Part shown: positions 46,532-47,699 of the stretch, piece by piece
How positions within the stretch are numbered: position 1 is the first letter of the stretch
How the letters are laid out: each line of letters starts with the position of its first letter
Assembly: GCA_947311105.1 (NCBI GenBank)
Contig: CAMZKG010000283.1
Location: forward strand, 1 to 47,699
DNA from: an uncultured Saprospiraceae bacterium
GTDB lineage: Bacteria; Bacteroidota; Bacteroidia; Chitinophagales; Saprospiraceae
Reading direction: 5' to 3'
Length of the DNA stretch: 47,699 nt
Translations under genes and position numbers: made by a program
Notes under the pieces: model-generated
The model's database searches: none
Seen by the model: only the letters and a program-made list of their open reading frames with translations
What the model was told of the DNA's origin: nothing

Positions 46532-46543
46532 TTTTTCTTGGGC

Positions 46544-47699
46544 TTAATGAACAATTAGGATGTATCCTTTGTAGGAGCTGCCTTTGTTGTCCTTGAGTTG
46601 AAGAGTGAAATAATAGGTGCCATCGGGTAGCGTGGCGCCGTTGTAATCGCCTTTCCAGTCGTTATCGTAGCCCTTAGCTTGATACACAATGTTACCCCAT
46701 CTTGAATATACAACTAGTTGATTGTTAGGGTATTGTGAGCCTAGGTGCGGGCTTATTTCCGAGAATATTAATTCATCATTCTCTCCATCATTGTTGGGCG
46801 TGAGTAGCATTTCGAGATTCTTTTTGTGGGGCTGATTCGATGGGCAATTGGGTACAGAGACATTTACGGAAGAGGAACAAGCAGCATCATCACTATCCGT
46901 TACCGTAAAAGTCAAGTCGCCGCCACTAATCGGATACGTGCCCAGGCTGACGTTAGTATTATAATTGCCAGTAGAATTATTTGGGTCGTTGGCAGACCAA
47001 GAAGCGCCTGTATTACTACCCGTCACATTTAAGTCAAAAGTAAAAATATCATCAGAATCATCGGTAGGCGTTCCGTTGTCATTGCATAGGATGTTGGAAA
47101 CGGTGGCAGCAATCTGACAAGAATTGGAACAAGTCGTTGGCACAGAGACATTTACGGAAGTGGAACAAGCAGCATCATCGCTATCCGTTACCGCAAAACT
47201 CAAATCTCCGCCACTAATCGAATACGAGCCTAAGTTGATAGTAGTATTATAATTTCCTGATGAATTATTCGGGTCGTTGGCAGACCAAGAAGCGCCTAGA
47301 TTACTCCCCGTTACATTTAAGTCAAAAGTAAAAATATCATCAGAATCATCGGTAGGCGTTCCGTTGTCATTGCAAAGAATATTGGAAACTGTCGCAGCAA
47401 TTTGACAAGAATTAGAACAAGTCGTTGGTACAGAGACACTTACGGAAGTGGAACAAGTATTATCATCGCTATCCGTTACCGTAAAACTCAAGTCACCGCC
47501 ACTAATCGGATACGTACCTAAGTTGATAGTAGTATTATAATTGCCAGATGAATTATTCGGGTCGTTGGCAGACCAAGAAGCACCCGTATTGCTCCCCGTC
47601 ACATTTAAGTCAAAAGTAAAAATATCATCAGAATCATCGGAAGCCGTTCCGTTATCATTGCAAAGGATATTGGAGACGGTGGCGGCAATCTGGCAAGAA
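46544..47699 (-). CDS. T9SS cargo protein with repeats and gliding-motility C-terminal domain (5' end missing)
   Basis: The frame is open to the right edge, so the N terminus is outside the window. The last 95 residues are a gliding-motility-associated C-terminal domain (LLTPNNDGENDELIFSEI, VVYSRWGNIVYQAKGYDNDW, LPDGTYYFTLQLKD, GYILIVH), which directs export by the type IX system and surface attachment. Before it lie 96-residue tandem repeats, each with paired cysteines (CQIAATVSNILCNDNG and TDSDDAACS), probably adhesive Ig-like modules. The neighbouring PorP/SprF gene is its likely partner. Confidence 0.88.
   Translation of the reverse strand, partial: SCQIAATVSNILCNDNGTASDDSDDIFTFDLNVTGSNTGASWSANDPNNSSGNYNTTINLGTYPISGGDLSFTVTDSDDNTCSTSVSVSVPTTCSNSCQIAATVSNILCNDNGTPTDDSDDIFTFDLNVTGSNLGASWSANDPNNSSGNYNTTINLGSYSISGGDLSFAVTDSDDAACSTSVNVSVPTTCSNSCQIAATVSNILCNDNGTPTDDSDDIFTFDLNVTGSNTGASWSANDPNNSTGNYNTNVSLGTYPISGGDLTFTVTDSDDAACSSSVNVSVPNCPSNQPHKKNLEMLLTPNNDGENDELIFSEISPHLGSQYPNNQLVVYSRWGNIVYQAKGYDNDWKGDYNGATLPDGTYYFTLQLKDNKGSSYKGYILIVH
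46832..47695 (-). repeat. 288-bp near-identical tandem repeats in the cargo gene
   Basis: Units begin at the CQIAATV cysteine codons (47695, 47407, 47119) exactly 288 bases apart, or 96 codons. Differences are few and mostly silent. The third unit diverges at its end, where it joins the C-terminal domain. Further copies may lie beyond the window. Confidence 0.9.

Overview
The window is from a Bacteroidota chromosome. The evidence is a complete type IX secretion/gliding core (porP, gldK, gldL, gldM, gldN), a protein with a gliding-motility-associated C-terminal domain next to a second PorP/SprF-type protein, promoters of the TTTG/TAnnTTTG type, and zinc-free (Cys-minus) forms of S14 and L36. 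The gene content and the large NtrY-like kinase would suit a Saprospiria-like lineage, but that finer placement is an inference. No phage, CRISPR array, transposase or tRNA gene was found.

Layout. (1) 1-1706: an accessory-looking stretch with a gene end, a signal-peptide-only mini-ORF, two small paralogous lipoproteins, paired hairpins and an array of 20-bp hairpin repeats. (2) 1707-5474: a conserved hypothetical gene with pfkA, then rhomboid protease, small hypothetical and PhnP-like hydrolase genes. (3) 5597-11284: porP and gldKLMN, closed by a strong terminator. (4) 11653-29842: the str, S10, spc and alpha ribosomal clusters run together, rpsL to rplQ, including fusA, secY, map, infA and rpoA, with no tuf or adk. 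(5) 30002-32519: eno, a DivIC/FtsB-like gene and sucD. (6) 32609-37089, minus strand: a tail-anchored hypothetical protein and a 1242-residue sensor kinase. (7) 37703-38081: rnpB, the RNase P RNA. (8) 38316-39543, minus: pth and a degenerate TrpF-like gene, divergent from recA, an alkyltransferase-like gene and a glycosyltransferase (39719-41936). (9) uvrC (minus), a WecA/TagO-like transferase and crcB (plus), and finally a PorP/SprF protein and a truncated repeat-rich T9SS cargo protein (minus).

How the parts fit. GldL and GldM form the proton-driven inner-membrane motor, GldK and GldN the periplasmic ring and PorP an outer-membrane partner. The 3' end of the window carries a likely T9SS substrate with its own PorP-like partner. 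The central block makes ribosomes, RNA polymerase alpha and the Sec channel. recA, the alkyltransferase-like gene and uvrC form a loose DNA-repair neighbourhood, in which the alkyltransferase-like protein could flag alkylated bases for UvrABC. Most of the window is ordinary core genome. The least explained parts are the hairpin array and gene remnants at 1-1600, the small ORF and inverted repeats at 37200-37550, the dispersed repeats at 38130-38290 and 41960-42035, and several unusual leader regions.
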